DNA from: a virus
Strand: one strand, 5' to 3'
Length of the DNA stretch: 49,949 bases
IMG/VR virus record: IMGVR_UViG_3300046782_000313
Coordinates: 1 to 49,949 of that record
The notes beneath the pieces were generated by a model, which was given only the letters and a program-made list of their open reading frames with translations, did no database searches and had not been told where the DNA came from. The translations under genes were made by a program, and so were the position numbers. Position 1 is the first letter of the stretch. Each line of letters opens with the position of its first letter. Of the stretch, positions 16,601-23,758 are shown piece after piece.

Positions 16601-18424
16601 GCTCTCCGAAATGCGCTCAAGTTCGTCAAACATCTGCTTGTTGGCTTCTTGAGTCTTCTTCTGTTGGTCGGCAAACTGCTTCTCCGCTTCGGTCATCGCC
16701 TTCGTCTCGTCGTTGGCAGCGTGCGTGGCCTTCACATTTGCTGTGATCTGGTCGGCCTTCTGTTTCATCACGCCGACCAATTGCGTGTTCAGCGGAATGC
16801 CGGCCTTCACCAATTCATTGTTGATGTCGGTCTGAGTGTTGACATCTTCGATCGCTTGCTTGCCTTTCTGATGTTCCAACATCAACGCCACGGCCGCATC
16901 CCTGGCCCGGCCAGTGGCATCGACCACATCCTGCATCTTTTTGGCCGCGTTCTCGGCGGCCTTCGAATTTTTATCGTGCGTCTCGTTTAGGTGCGCTAAC
17001 GCGTCGTCAAATTCCTTCGTGCGGTTCTTCAATAGTTCCATGCCGGTCGAGAACTCCAGGCCGCCGGCCTCGGGACTGATCGTCATCTGTTTCCGGATGT
17101 CGGCCATGTCCTTGTTATATTTATTCATCAACGCTACTTGCTTGTCGTTGTGCTCGATCACTGTGTCGGTGATCTTTTGCTCGCGATCTTTCGCAAGAGC
17201 GATGGCTGTATCGTGCCTCTCCAAGTCGCCCTCAGCCAACGCACCGTTAGCTTTGTCTTGAATCGCTTTCTGCGCCTCAAGTGCCGCCTGCACCCTTACC
17301 TTGGCGGCATCAAGTTGTTTTTGAGTCTGACCGATTTCATAGGTCGTGATACCAGCATAATTCCACGATTTCAGCCTTGCTAAAGTTTTTTCCAAACCCG
17401 CGACCTGCTCGCCAGCGGCCTTCACTTCACTGTTGATGTTCGTGAGCTCGTCACCCAGGCGCAGATTGCCGAGCAGGTTTCTCACCCCAGCGGCGGCGGC
17501 TTGAACAAGGAACGATAGTTTTGATGTCAGACCGATCGCCGTGTTGATTCCGACAATCAACTGATCCATCGCGCCGCCAAGCTCTCCCCAGGCGCGGCTT
17601 AAACTGACAGGCATTCCCGCAAGTTTGGCGTCCACCTTTTCGGTGGCTTCGAGCGTCCCGACAGCCCATTGATCGGTTGACAGCTTCCCCTGCTTCACAA
17701 GCTCCATCATCTCGGCCACGCTCATGTGCAGGCCGTCCGCGATGTCCTTCGCCAGTTCCGGCATGTCGCTGACGATCGTGCGGAACAGGCGCGCGTTGAC
17801 GGTCCCGGTAGTCAATGAAATGGAAATCCGATCGACCACCGACGCCATCTGGCTCATGGAAGCGCCGCTGACGATGCCGGCGTCTTGGACCGTCTTGATC
17901 ATTTGCAAGACTTGCGTGTTCGTCAGGCCGGTTTCCTGCGCCGCGACCGTCAGCCGCTTATACATATCGACGGCACCGCTGGCGGCTATGCCGGTCTTCG
18001 CCGTCATTTGCTCAAGAGCCGAGAAGGACGCCTCAGCCTGCTCCGCCGAGCCTGTAAGGGCAGTCAGTTGCGCGATGAACTGCTCGTGCTGATCACCAAT
18101 CCTGATGACTTCCGCAATGTACTCGCCGGCCTTTTCGGTCAGCTTTTCAAACATGACACCGACGCTAGTTCCGGCCGCGACCATACCGATCATCGAACCA
18201 GCCGCAGGGGAAATGCCAGACGCCAGCTTCCCAAAGGTGGAAAGGGTTGCTTCGACTACCTTGCCCAGACCCTCAAAGGAATTATTGACCTTATCGACCG
18301 AATTAGTCATGCCCTGCGCAGCTCCAGCGACGGCGGCGAGGGCTGCGTCAAGCTGACGCTTTAGGTTCTCGGTGCTGGCTTCGACCTGAATGAGCAGCTT
18401 GCCGGCCTCGACTGTTCCGCTCAT
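13664..18424 (-). CDS. Tape measure protein
   Basis: A 1586-residue protein, by far the longest gene. Residues ~80-270 match the tape-measure N-terminal domain (ALTGSAEQAEASFSALEQMT; TGIAASGAVDMYKRLTVAAQ; VARLFRTI-like core; MPELAKDIADGLHMSVAEMM). Coiled coil follows (~330-650), a Gly/Ala-rich hydrophobic middle (~700-900) and helical repeats. The end carries GEAGPEAVLPLTRGPDGRLG, common at tape-measure C-termini. It sets tail length and travels with DNA into the host. At roughly 1.5 Å per residue, tail length would be near 240 nm; a rule-of-thumb estimate. Start overlaps the chaperone stop (ATGA). Confidence 0.93.
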   Translation of the reverse strand: MSGTVEAGKLLIQVEASTENLKRQLDAALAAVAGAAQGMTNSVDKVNNSFEGLGKVVEATLSTFGKLASGISPAAGSMIGMVAAGTSVGVMFEKLTEKAGEYIAEVIRIGDQHEQFIAQLTALTGSAEQAEASFSALEQMTAKTGIAASGAVDMYKRLTVAAQETGLTNTQVLQMIKTVQDAGIVSGASMSQMASVVDRISISLTTGTVNARLFRTIVSDMPELAKDIADGLHMSVAEMMELVKQGKLSTDQWAVGTLEATEKVDAKLAGMPVSLSRAWGELGGAMDQLIVGINTAIGLTSKLSFLVQAAAAGVRNLLGNLRLGDELTNINSEVKAAGEQVAGLEKTLARLKSWNYAGITTYEIGQTQKQLDAAKVRVQAALEAQKAIQDKANGALAEGDLERHDTAIALAKDREQKITDTVIEHNDKQVALMNKYNKDMADIRKQMTISPEAGGLEFSTGMELLKNRTKEFDDALAHLNETHDKNSKAAENAAKKMQDVVDATGRARDAAVALMLEHQKGKQAIEDVNTQTDINNELVKAGIPLNTQLVGVMKQKADQITANVKATHAANDETKAMTEAEKQFADQQKKTQEANKQMFDELERISESYAKDISTTLVNQLIDPQKGQTILTWFKDLFKKIAAQALETSIILPVTRMVVGDLASAFGPAAVGATGGGQQLFNAAGQVVGSLGGTSGGAGGVASFAGAAGGSGGLFGSGSVLGSLLPVASAANSVSGGSIFSSIGSSLGLTGPGNLFGTGGFLGSGGAVSGFLSQGIGGTSISEAANLAASNAFAPAATGMFGGASVGSLLGGAGAGFAAGNIVNSLLGGKQTGGMVGSGIGAIGGTLIGASLIPVLGPFAPLIGGLIGGTAGGGLGGLIGPGPKHQAWGIDIAAQGGQLTIDRAIGSDTAGLKAAYDDAQTKIAQLNAFMTATGITATAGAILGKGNTAVQPATFDEAVSGQLRFAGPEGSDLAKALANSGGVVQSTQALQDMVTFVTGSYAQLSKTADKTNQYDDAVNTLNTTYADAISKAQSYGLATDKLSSNLADGVAKIRQAQADAVTAATGSVNQALLTAQGRTYEAQTYGMGSGKQKQLDDLQSQLESLGLSAADAAPWVSKLGDAIDLSIQSIKDANALQITTAESQAVIDALNASGMTYRAQIAKQAADEFTAIKSLSDTLKALGVSASDAAPYITALSTSLEAARAASAAANDESKREFQVKNQLALMAAQAGDDPTKKAQVAYWTLIESTYEATLQARDFMIAHGFSTEEMAAEYDKLLKTQKLEIAALNDQAKATAAVTNSIGRTIQEYIDKLNATTAGAASPVNQYAAAQKIFSDQATLAGAGNSDALNSITNNADALLNAAKLMFGSGQGYADVVAMVKKSLGDLPVVQSYNAQLLGLLKTIADNVNAVNTSVGNVDTSVGGVSTGVDNVASDTSTSAMLLATMTTSADATYKQLLAIGQLIYAGDQYLAMIVQNTGGNPFPSARGNVFNAGQSVAAFALGGVVTKATTAPMALMGEAGPEAVLPLTRGPDGRLGVAAIGGKRDSGDVSAAFAQVAIVLRDELRLMRGDIQDMRSTLRRAVAA

Positions 18425-19031
18425 GCCGCTGCCCTTCTCGCTTCCTCGTCTTCGCGCTCTTGCTCTTCCTTAACCAGACGGAGGAGCCGGTCGTAGACTT
18501 CCTCTTCCTCAGACGGTGGGCTGTCCGTCTTCGCGCCGCGCGACTCGGCGAAGCCGATAACGCCAGCATGAAGCTCTTGCAGTGTCGCATTCCAAAACTG
18601 ATCCGTGCTCCACCGAAGCCATCCAAGCCCTTGTTGCATCAGCCGAGCGTAGGGCAGCGGCTTCGGCTCTACGGGTTTCCCTCCGCCTCGCGCTCCCCTT
18701 CGCCTTCTTCCTTCGGCGGCGCATCGCTGGTTATCCCACTCGCGATGAAATCCACGATGTTGCCGGCAACAGTAATCGCGCCTTGGTCGAAAATAAGCGG
18801 CGCGACATCGGCATCGCGCGGGGCATTGTGTACCCCTCGCAACATGATTTGCACGATGGCGGTTAGTTCGGCCTGCGTAGCGCCCCCATCGCCGACCCGG
18901 CGCAATAGCGGCAACGCTGCGCCGAACCGGGATTCGATCCGCGCCAACTTGTCCATCGTCGGACGGCACGAATAGGTATGGCCGTTCAGCACAAGGTCGG
19001 TTTCCCTGCGGAACTTATTCGGATTGGCCAT
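18421..19031 (-). CDS. Tail assembly chaperone, -1 frameshift fusion product
   Basis: Predicted ~203-residue fusion made when ribosomes slip at GGGAAAC (18681-18675). The first 119 residues are the gp10-like upstream protein; the remaining ~84 come from the -1 frame, with WLRWSTDQFWNATLQELHAG matching the W-x-x-FW start of GTA-type tail assembly chaperones, then an acidic helix ending EEARRAAA. No ribosome binding site precedes the only nearby ATG of the downstream frame, supporting frameshifting over re-initiation. This mirrors lambda G/G-T, where the pair coats the tape measure. It ends overlapping the tape measure start. Confidence 0.75.
18641..18681 (-). promoter_or_regulatory. Programmed -1 frameshift signal
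   Basis: Reading the minus strand, the zero frame is gaG GGA AAC CCG TAG, a perfect X-XXY-YYZ heptamer at 18681-18675. Six bases after it a hairpin can form: AGCCGA (18668-18663) with TCGGCT (18646-18641), loop 16 nt, at a spacing typical of stimulatory structures. Slipping by -1 reads GGG AAA CCC and enters the chaperone frame. The lambda G/T site is GGGAAAG, differing in the last base only. Confidence 0.75.
18669..19031 (-). CDS. GTA gp10-like tail protein, unshifted chaperone form
   Basis: A 120-residue protein starting MANPNKFRRETDLVLNGHTY with SCRPTMDKLARIESRFGAAL, the pattern of the GTA gp10 family found between the tail tube and tape measure in gene-transfer agents and related phages. 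Its last codons contain the slippery heptamer and stop at TAG (18671-18669). In the lambda comparison it is the G-like partner. It lies 10 nt after the tail tube stop. Confidence 0.85.
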   Translation of the reverse strand: MANPNKFRRETDLVLNGHTYSCRPTMDKLARIESRFGAALPLLRRVGDGGATQAELTAIVQIMLRGVHNAPRDADVAPLIFDQGAITVAGNIVDFIASGITSDAPPKEEGEGEREAEGNP

Positions 19032-19041
19032 CGGTCACCCA

Positions 19042-19482
19042 TTAGCCCGGCGTGTAGACGATCTGCCCGCTTGAGACGAGTGCGGCGGTGAAGGTCTGGG
19101 CCTGATTGAAGACGCCGTTGATCGTAAATGTGGAGATGGCGAAGAAGCCGGTGAACAGGCCGGCACCGCTGTAGTTGATGCGGTAGGCGAGCAGCGTCCG
19201 ATCGCGCGCCGACGTTTCCAAAATGATCTGCATGGCATCGTTGGTGATGATGCCGTCGAGCGAAACTTGCAGTTCCTTATTGCCGGCGTCCGGCATGAAC
19301 TCGGTGTAGCCTTGCGATAGCGCGTTGCTGATATCCACCGGATTGTTGTTGTAGGTGACGTTCGTGGTGCGGCAGCCGCCGACCAGCGTGTAGGTCGAGC
19401 CGCCGTCAGCCGACACTTTCAGAAGCGCATCGCGCCCCCGGTAGGCGGTGGTGAAGGTGGCGGGAGTCGTCGGAGCAGCCAT
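19042..19482 (-). CDS. Major tail (tube) protein
   Basis: A 146-residue protein resembling the TP901-1/GTA type major tail protein: GGCRTTNVTYNNNPVDISNA, a beta-rich body with KELQVSLDGIITNDAMQIIL and a final strand QTFTAALVSSGQIVYTPG. It would stack as hexamer rings around the tape measure. I start at ATG 19482, preceded by GGGGA at ten bases; a TTG at 19497 would add five residues. It directly precedes the gp10/chaperone pair, the standard tail order. Confidence 0.85.
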   Translation of the reverse strand: MAAPTTPATFTTAYRGRDALLKVSADGGSTYTLVGGCRTTNVTYNNNPVDISNALSQGYTEFMPDAGNKELQVSLDGIITNDAMQIILETSARDRTLLAYRINYSGAGLFTGFFAISTFTINGVFNQAQTFTAALVSSGQIVYTPG

Positions 19483-19526
19483 TGTTTTTGTCCCCAACTA
19501 GAGAGCGCGAGGCCGCACGCTCGCGG

Positions 19527-20381
19527 TTACGTCCAGTGCTCGCCAAGCCACTTGCCGCCGACATCCGGCTGCTTCGGGTCTCCATACCACATCTCGACTT
19601 TTGTTTCCGCCGGCGGCTTGTTCCCCCGCAGGCCCGGCGGCATCCAGATGATTTCGTGCGGGCGGATCGATTGCATCCAGCGCCAGGGGATGCGCTTCTT
19701 TGTCAGCGTGTCCTGCAAGAGCCCCTGGTCGCCATGGTAGGGACCGTTGCCGCTGTCGTAGCGAGCAATGATGTCGGCAGAGTCCCCGACCATCGCGTCC
19801 CACACGCAGGACAGATCGACGCGCGTGAACACCAGCGACGAGTTGACCCAGTTGCGCATCATGTCCCAGGCTATCGCCAGCGGCGCGTCTACCGCCACCA
19901 GTCCGTCGATGCTGCCGGAAATCACCGTGTCGAGGTCAAGATAGAGCAGCGGCCCCTTAAACAGGCCGGGTCGGTAGACCTCGATCTTCGACCAGTATCC
20001 TGGCCAGTTCTTCTCCAGCGGCACCACATCCACGTCGGCGGTGAGCATGCGCTTGGCATCGGTCAGGCAGATGAACCGGTGCGGCACCGTCAGGTGGCGG
20101 CCCACTGCCCGCGCCAGCTTCCCGACGTAGTCGGCCTCGTCATATTTGCCGCCGCTTTTGAAAACGCAGGCGACGGTCAGCATCTCGTTGCCGAGCGAGG
20201 GCGGGATGTAGGGGTCGGCGAACGCAGGCTCCTCCGGGTCCTTGGCGACGATGGCAGTGCCCTCGGAGATGAACTTCGCCGCCCAGTCTATGGGCAGATC
20301 GACGAAGCTTCCCTTGACGTAATAGAAGGCGCGCCGGTTCTCCATGATCCACGAGCAGAGCGCTGTCGTCTCAACCCACAT
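19527..20381 (-). CDS. Glycosyltransferase with N-terminal phage-type domain
   Basis: A 284-residue protein. Residues ~13-50 (FYYVKGSFVDLPIDWAAKFI, then SEGTAIVAK) look like a small phage domain; the rest is GT-A-like: MLTVACVFKSGG, RFICLTDAKRM, a DxD centre in LLYLDLDTVISGSIDGLV, and a later HGDQG-like box. It should transfer sugar from a nucleotide-sugar using a metal ion. It lies between the tail terminator-like gene and the tail tube, an unusual place. Start ATG 20381 is 1 nt after the previous stop; an internal Met at residue 13 is an alternative. Target unknown: virion protein or host surface. Confidence 0.8.
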   Translation of the reverse strand: MWVETTALCSWIMENRRAFYYVKGSFVDLPIDWAAKFISEGTAIVAKDPEEPAFADPYIPPSLGNEMLTVACVFKSGGKYDEADYVGKLARAVGRHLTVPHRFICLTDAKRMLTADVDVVPLEKNWPGYWSKIEVYRPGLFKGPLLYLDLDTVISGSIDGLVAVDAPLAIAWDMMRNWVNSSLVFTRVDLSCVWDAMVGDSADIIARYDSGNGPYHGDQGLLQDTLTKKRIPWRWMQSIRPHEIIWMPPGLRGNKPPAETKVEMWYGDPKQPDVGGKWLGEHWT

Positions 20382-20382
20382 G

Positions 20383-20790
20383 CTACGGCACCGTGACTGT
20401 TGCGTTGAACCGCAGAATTCCATGCCGGGTCATAGTGTCAACATCCATCATCAGATCGGCAGTCGTATACATCATGTCGACCAAGTTCATACCATCGACC
20501 GGCAGCACCAGAGGTTGAAGGTCTAACCGCCGGCGCACCTCGGCCATCAGCGCCCGCGCCTCCATGAAGCCGTTATAGCGGCTCCAGATGTGAATCTCGA
20601 CGGTGATCTGTTCGCCGCGCACCACCGCGTGCGACCAGTCGCGCTGTGTCGAGCCGGTGATTTCGATCTGCGGGTAGGCGGCATTCTCGGGCACCCGGTC
20701 GAAGACCCCGGCACCGATTGGCGGGGCGGCAGTGAGAGCCTGGAAAACGGCCTGCTGGACCGCCGCACCAGCATCGAGGGTGACGCTCAC
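20383..20790 (-). CDS. DUF3168-type tail completion/terminator protein
   Basis: A 135-residue protein starting MSVTLDAGAAVQQAVFQALT with the DUF3168 hallmarks: a Tyr-Pro-Gln-Ile box (PENAAYPQIEITGSTQRDWS), then VVRGEQITVEIHIWSR and RRRLDLQPLVLP. The family sits between HK97-gp10 and the major tail protein and is thought to cap the tail or join it to the head. Four-base overlap with the upstream gene supports the start. Confidence 0.85.
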   Translation of the reverse strand: MSVTLDAGAAVQQAVFQALTAAPPIGAGVFDRVPENAAYPQIEITGSTQRDWSHAVVRGEQITVEIHIWSRYNGFMEARALMAEVRRRLDLQPLVLPVDGMNLVDMMYTTADLMMDVDTMTRHGILRFNATVTVP

Positions 20791-21266
20791 GCGAGGCCAC
20801 GCGAGGCGATCTCAAGCGCGCCCTCCACCGCATCCTTATGCAGTTCGATGATTTCAGGCCCCTTCTCGATCAGCGCCGGAAAGATGAACGGCTGCGCTGG
20901 CGTCGCTGCGTGCGCGCGCAAGGGCTTGCCGGTTCGCTTGCTGGTCCTGCCACCACCGGCGGTCCCCTTGGTGCCGAACTCGATCAGGTGGGCAAAGCGC
21001 CCACCCGCTTTCCACTGCCGTGGGAACTCGCGGCTGGAGAAGCCCACTTGAGCCACCAGCCCGTTCTTGTCGAACTTGAGCCCTATGGCTTTCGCTAGCC
21101 GCCCCGTGCGGCGCGGCACCCGGCTCATCATCGCGTCGTAGAGGTCGTTCCCCGAGGAGGCGATGGCTCCCTTCAGTTGCTCCGTCGCCGCCGCTGGCAG
21201 ACGGTTCAGGAGGGCATTGACCCGCCGGTCCAGCGTCACGCGCGAATGCCCCTCGATCACGCTCAT
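20787..21266 (-). CDS. HK97 gp10-family head-tail protein
   Basis: A 159-residue protein: helical N-terminus (VNALLNRLPAAATEQLKGAI), then MMSRVPRRTGRLAKAIGLKF and the FAHLIEFGTKGTAGG segment plus AQPFIFPALIEKGPEIIEL, all typical of the HK97-gp10-like family, a minor tail/neck component. Overlaps both neighbours by 4 nt in a head-tail joining cassette. Confidence 0.88.
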   Translation of the reverse strand: MSVIEGHSRVTLDRRVNALLNRLPAAATEQLKGAIASSGNDLYDAMMSRVPRRTGRLAKAIGLKFDKNGLVAQVGFSSREFPRQWKAGGRFAHLIEFGTKGTAGGGRTSKRTGKPLRAHAATPAQPFIFPALIEKGPEIIELHKDAVEGALEIASRGLA

Positions 21267-21643
21267 ACGGCCACCCCCGCCTCGGCATCGATGGTCATGT
21301 AGAGGTCACCGCTGGTCGGCAGGTTCACCCCACGCACGTTGAACGAGAGCGAGGCCGGGATGTCGGCCCCGGTGTTCGGGTCAATCGGCCAGACGATCCG
21401 CTGCACCTCGGACAGGTCCGCGCGCCGGCGCACGATGAAGTGGTAGGTGGAGATCGCCGCCAGCCCGCCGCCCTCCACCTGTTCTCCAGGACCACCCAGC
21501 ACCGGTGTCACCTCGGCCCAGATGGTCACGTAGGGCTGCCACGTGTCCGACGAGCCGCCCATATCGTCGGCGGTCGCAACCCGCTTATCGACCCGGATAC
21601 GGTCGCGCAGCCTGCCGATGCTGGGACCTGGGAGGAGGGCCAT
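21263..21643 (-). CDS. Head closure / head-tail adaptor protein
   Basis: A 126-residue beta-barrel-like protein: IGRLRDRIRVDKRVATADDM, WQPYVTIWAEVTPVLG, then a FIVRRRADLSE strand. This is the pattern of the phage head-tail joining family (SPP1 gp16 type), which closes the connector after packaging. It is one base from the next gene and overlaps HK97-gp10 by 4 nt. Confidence 0.87.
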   Translation of the reverse strand: MALLPGPSIGRLRDRIRVDKRVATADDMGGSSDTWQPYVTIWAEVTPVLGGPGEQVEGGGLAAISTYHFIVRRRADLSEVQRIVWPIDPNTGADIPASLSFNVRGVNLPTSGDLYMTIDAEAGVAV

Positions 21644-21644
21644 C

Positions 21645-22040
21645 TCAGTCCTTCAGGTCCAAGACCAACCCGACGCCACGGCGGAACGATTCAAGCGCCA
21701 GCGGCAGCCCTGCACGGGTCATGGGAAAGTGCCCATCGGCGGCGTCCACCAGCGTCACCACCAGCCCGGCACAGAAGGCATCGAGCCATATCCCTGGCTC
21801 TTCGCTGCCGCCCACCGGCGCTCCCAGGCGCTCCACCACCCGCCAAGTGGAGAGGTAGAGAGCGTTATCAGGGGCATCGCTTTCCTCCACGCCTGACACC
21901 CGCATGCCGTTGTCGAGCGCGAGCGTCGCCACGCCGGCAGGCGTGATCGCTGCAATCTCGCCATAGCAGTCCTCGCCGTTCGCGGAGCGGAACATCACCC
22001 GGTCGCCAGCCTTCGGCTTCGGCCTCTCGTCGTCAGACAT
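21645..22040 (-). CDS. Hypothetical protein with SH3-like N-terminus
   Basis: A 131-residue protein starting MSDDERPKPKAGDRVMFRSA. The first ~50 residues (GDRVMFRSANGEDCYGEIAA) look like a small SH3/KOW-type barrel; the C-terminal half (EEPGIWLDAFCAGLVVTLVD) is helical. I start at ATG 22040, overlapping the methyltransferase stop by 8 nt; the longer upstream frame runs through that gene. Function unknown; it sits in the head-tail connector block. Confidence 0.6.
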   Translation of the reverse strand: MSDDERPKPKAGDRVMFRSANGEDCYGEIAAITPAGVATLALDNGMRVSGVEESDAPDNALYLSTWRVVERLGAPVGGSEEPGIWLDAFCAGLVVTLVDAADGHFPMTRAGLPLALESFRRGVGLVLDLKD

Positions 22041-22662
22041 AGAGCCACCACCACCAGTTGACGACTGGATGCACCGGGCGAAACCACACCACGTCCGGAC
22101 CGATGTGGTAACCTGGGTAGAGGTCATCGACAGCGGCGCGAACGCCCTTCCAGTTGATGTCGTGACCAAGGAGCCACCCGCGCGCGCGCACCTTCGGCAG
22201 CCACGCGATGATATCGGCGCGGCAGGCCCCCTCGCTGTGGTCGGCGTCGATGAAGACAAAGTCCAGGCTGGCGTCCGGCACCCTCTCGGCGGCCTCGACG
22301 CTCAGCGTCTCGAACATCGCCCAGCGGTCTTTGAACGGCGCGAGGTTGAACTCGGCCAACTGGCGCAGCGCGTCGTGGTCCCAGGAGATGAAGTCGTCCG
22401 GGCCGGCGTGGTCGAAGAACACCCGCCGCGCATCCACCCCGATCATGTGCAGTTCCGGATGCTTGCTGAGCAGATGGGCCGAGGTGCCGCCGTCAGCGAC
22501 GCCGATCTCGGCCCCCAACTTCCAGTCGAAGTGGTCGATCAGGAACGACAGGAAGTGCTTGCGCTCCCAGTAGGGGGGGATATTGCGCGGCGGAATTGAC
22601 TGCGGAACCAGGGGCGGAATATCGAAGCCGGGGAGCGGCCTCGGGAATTGCGGCTCCATCAC
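22033..22662 (-). CDS. Class I SAM-dependent methyltransferase
   Basis: A 209-residue protein with a Pro-rich start, then the Rossmann-like fold: motif I AEIGVADGGTSAHLL, an acidic end of the second strand in MIGVDARR, and SLDFVFIDADHSEGACRADI, typical of class I methyltransferases close to those acting on sugars or small molecules (Methyltransf_24-like). It ends with WWWWLYV. It lies between head-tail joining genes and near three glycosyltransferases, so it may methylate a sugar added to virion proteins; that is inference. Confidence 0.8.
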   Translation of the reverse strand: MMEPQFPRPLPGFDIPPLVPQSIPPRNIPPYWERKHFLSFLIDHFDWKLGAEIGVADGGTSAHLLSKHPELHMIGVDARRVFFDHAGPDDFISWDHDALRQLAEFNLAPFKDRWAMFETLSVEAAERVPDASLDFVFIDADHSEGACRADIIAWLPKVRARGWLLGHDINWKGVRAAVDDLYPGYHIGPDVVWFRPVHPVVNWWWWLYV

Positions 22663-23576
22663 ATGATCCGATACTTGTCGAGCAGCGCGCAGACGCCCTG
22701 CGGCACGACCTCGGCCCGATCCAGCACCCCCCGGTTTTCATAGTAGACGCCGAGCATGAGCTTGATCGCCGTCCGCAACGCCTCCGGGATAGGGTCGGCA
22801 AAGCCCGCGGTGTAGTCGATCTGCACGACCCCATGCGCGCCGAAGTAGACCGGCGGCCAAGCGACGCCGATCGCCTGCTCGATCCGCATCAGCGCGCCAT
22901 CCGGCGCCAGCCGATACTGATCAGACGCCAGCACCTGCTGTGTGCCGTCCGCGTCGAGGTAGCGGATCGCCTCGACCGATATCACCGGCGCGTGCACGAG
23001 GAGGAACGACGGCAGGCCGGTTGAAAGCCCCCACCACAGCGGCGAGCCAATCGGATGAAAGCCAGTCTCCAGGCTGGTACGGTGCCGCGAGGAAGACCCC
23101 TGCCACGTGTCGCGGTAGTCCGTCTTGCTCGCCGTGACCAGCGTCAGCCCGGTTTCCTGCTCGACGTATTCCCGCGCAGCGGTGATCCAGCCCAGCACCA
23201 GGGGATCGTCTGGGTGCGACGGCGGATCGCCACCGGTGTCGAGCCGCAGATGCTGCCGCCCCTCATCGAGGGTGATCGGCTCGACCGCAGGCGGCAGGCC
23301 GACCACCAGTTCGAGTTGCTTCGATGCCCGCCGGCCGGACGGCGAAAATCCGGCCCGCGCCGTCAGCAGGTATTTCGCGGCGACCTCCGCCGTTGCGTTG
23401 AAGGCCAGCGCTGAGCCGGTCAGGTTGAGGTTGGTGATCGAGAGATCGGGAGAGGCGCAGTCAACCGTCAGGTCGCCGGTGAGCGCATCGCCGGTCACCG
23501 CCCCAAGCTCCGCGGTCCAATCGACGGTGTAGAATCCGACGTCGCCGGGCGGAAGCGTGCCGAGCGGGGTTGCCAT
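22659..23576 (-). CDS. Head-tail connector fused to an N-terminal Ig-like domain
   Basis: A 305-residue protein. Residues ~1-95 are beta-rich and Ig-like (FYTVDWTAELGAVTGDALTG; ISNLNLT-like strands; AKYLLTARAGFSPSGRRASK). From ~100 a connector of the gp6/phiE125 gp8 type begins: EPITLDEGRQHLRLDTGGDP, WITAAREYVEQETGLTL, and PEALRTAIKLMLGVYYENRG. The connector part forms the ring below the portal. The fused extra domain could lie on the virion surface and bind sugar or be glycosylated. Overlaps the methyltransferase start by 4 nt. Confidence 0.8.
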   Translation of the reverse strand: MATPLGTLPPGDVGFYTVDWTAELGAVTGDALTGDLTVDCASPDLSITNLNLTGSALAFNATAEVAAKYLLTARAGFSPSGRRASKQLELVVGLPPAVEPITLDEGRQHLRLDTGGDPPSHPDDPLVLGWITAAREYVEQETGLTLVTASKTDYRDTWQGSSSRHRTSLETGFHPIGSPLWWGLSTGLPSFLLVHAPVISVEAIRYLDADGTQQVLASDQYRLAPDGALMRIEQAIGVAWPPVYFGAHGVVQIDYTAGFADPIPEALRTAIKLMLGVYYENRGVLDRAEVVPQGVCALLDKYRIM

Positions 23577-23586
23577 GTCAGGACCT

Positions 23587-23757
23587 TTAACCGAAGAACC
23601 ACATGATCAGCAGAACAATCAGGATCAACCCGAGCAGGCTGACGCCGCCGCCATAGTAGGTCGGATAGGTCGAGTGCCAGCCGCCGTAATAACCACCGCC
23701 GCCGAACAGCAGCAGCAAGATCAAGATCACGACCAGCAAACCCAGCAGACTCGGCAT
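23587..23757 (-). CDS. Small Gly-rich membrane protein, two TM segments
   Basis: A 56-residue protein: MPSLLGLLVVILILLLLFGG, then GGYYGGWHSTYPTYYGGG, then a second hydrophobic run SLLGLILIVLLIMWFFG. It resembles the short DUF3309-type proteins found across Alphaproteobacteria, whose role is unknown. It lies 1 nt after the methyltransferase stop and 10 nt before the connector gene start. Confidence 0.6.
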   Translation of the reverse strand: MPSLLGLLVVILILLLLFGGGGYYGGWHSTYPTYYGGGVSLLGLILIVLLIMWFFG

Positions 23758-23758
23758 G

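Noticed and set aside
18684-18969. Upstream extension of the chaperone frame as a separate 182-residue protein
   Set aside because: Before the slippery site this frame has no chaperone character and lies inside the gp10-like gene; the frameshift explains the arrangement.
19482-20396. Long plus-strand frame (304 codons) opposite the glycosyltransferase at 19527
   Set aside because: It is the antisense of a gene with clear family motifs; Arg/His/Pro-rich composition is typical of shadows in high-GC DNA.
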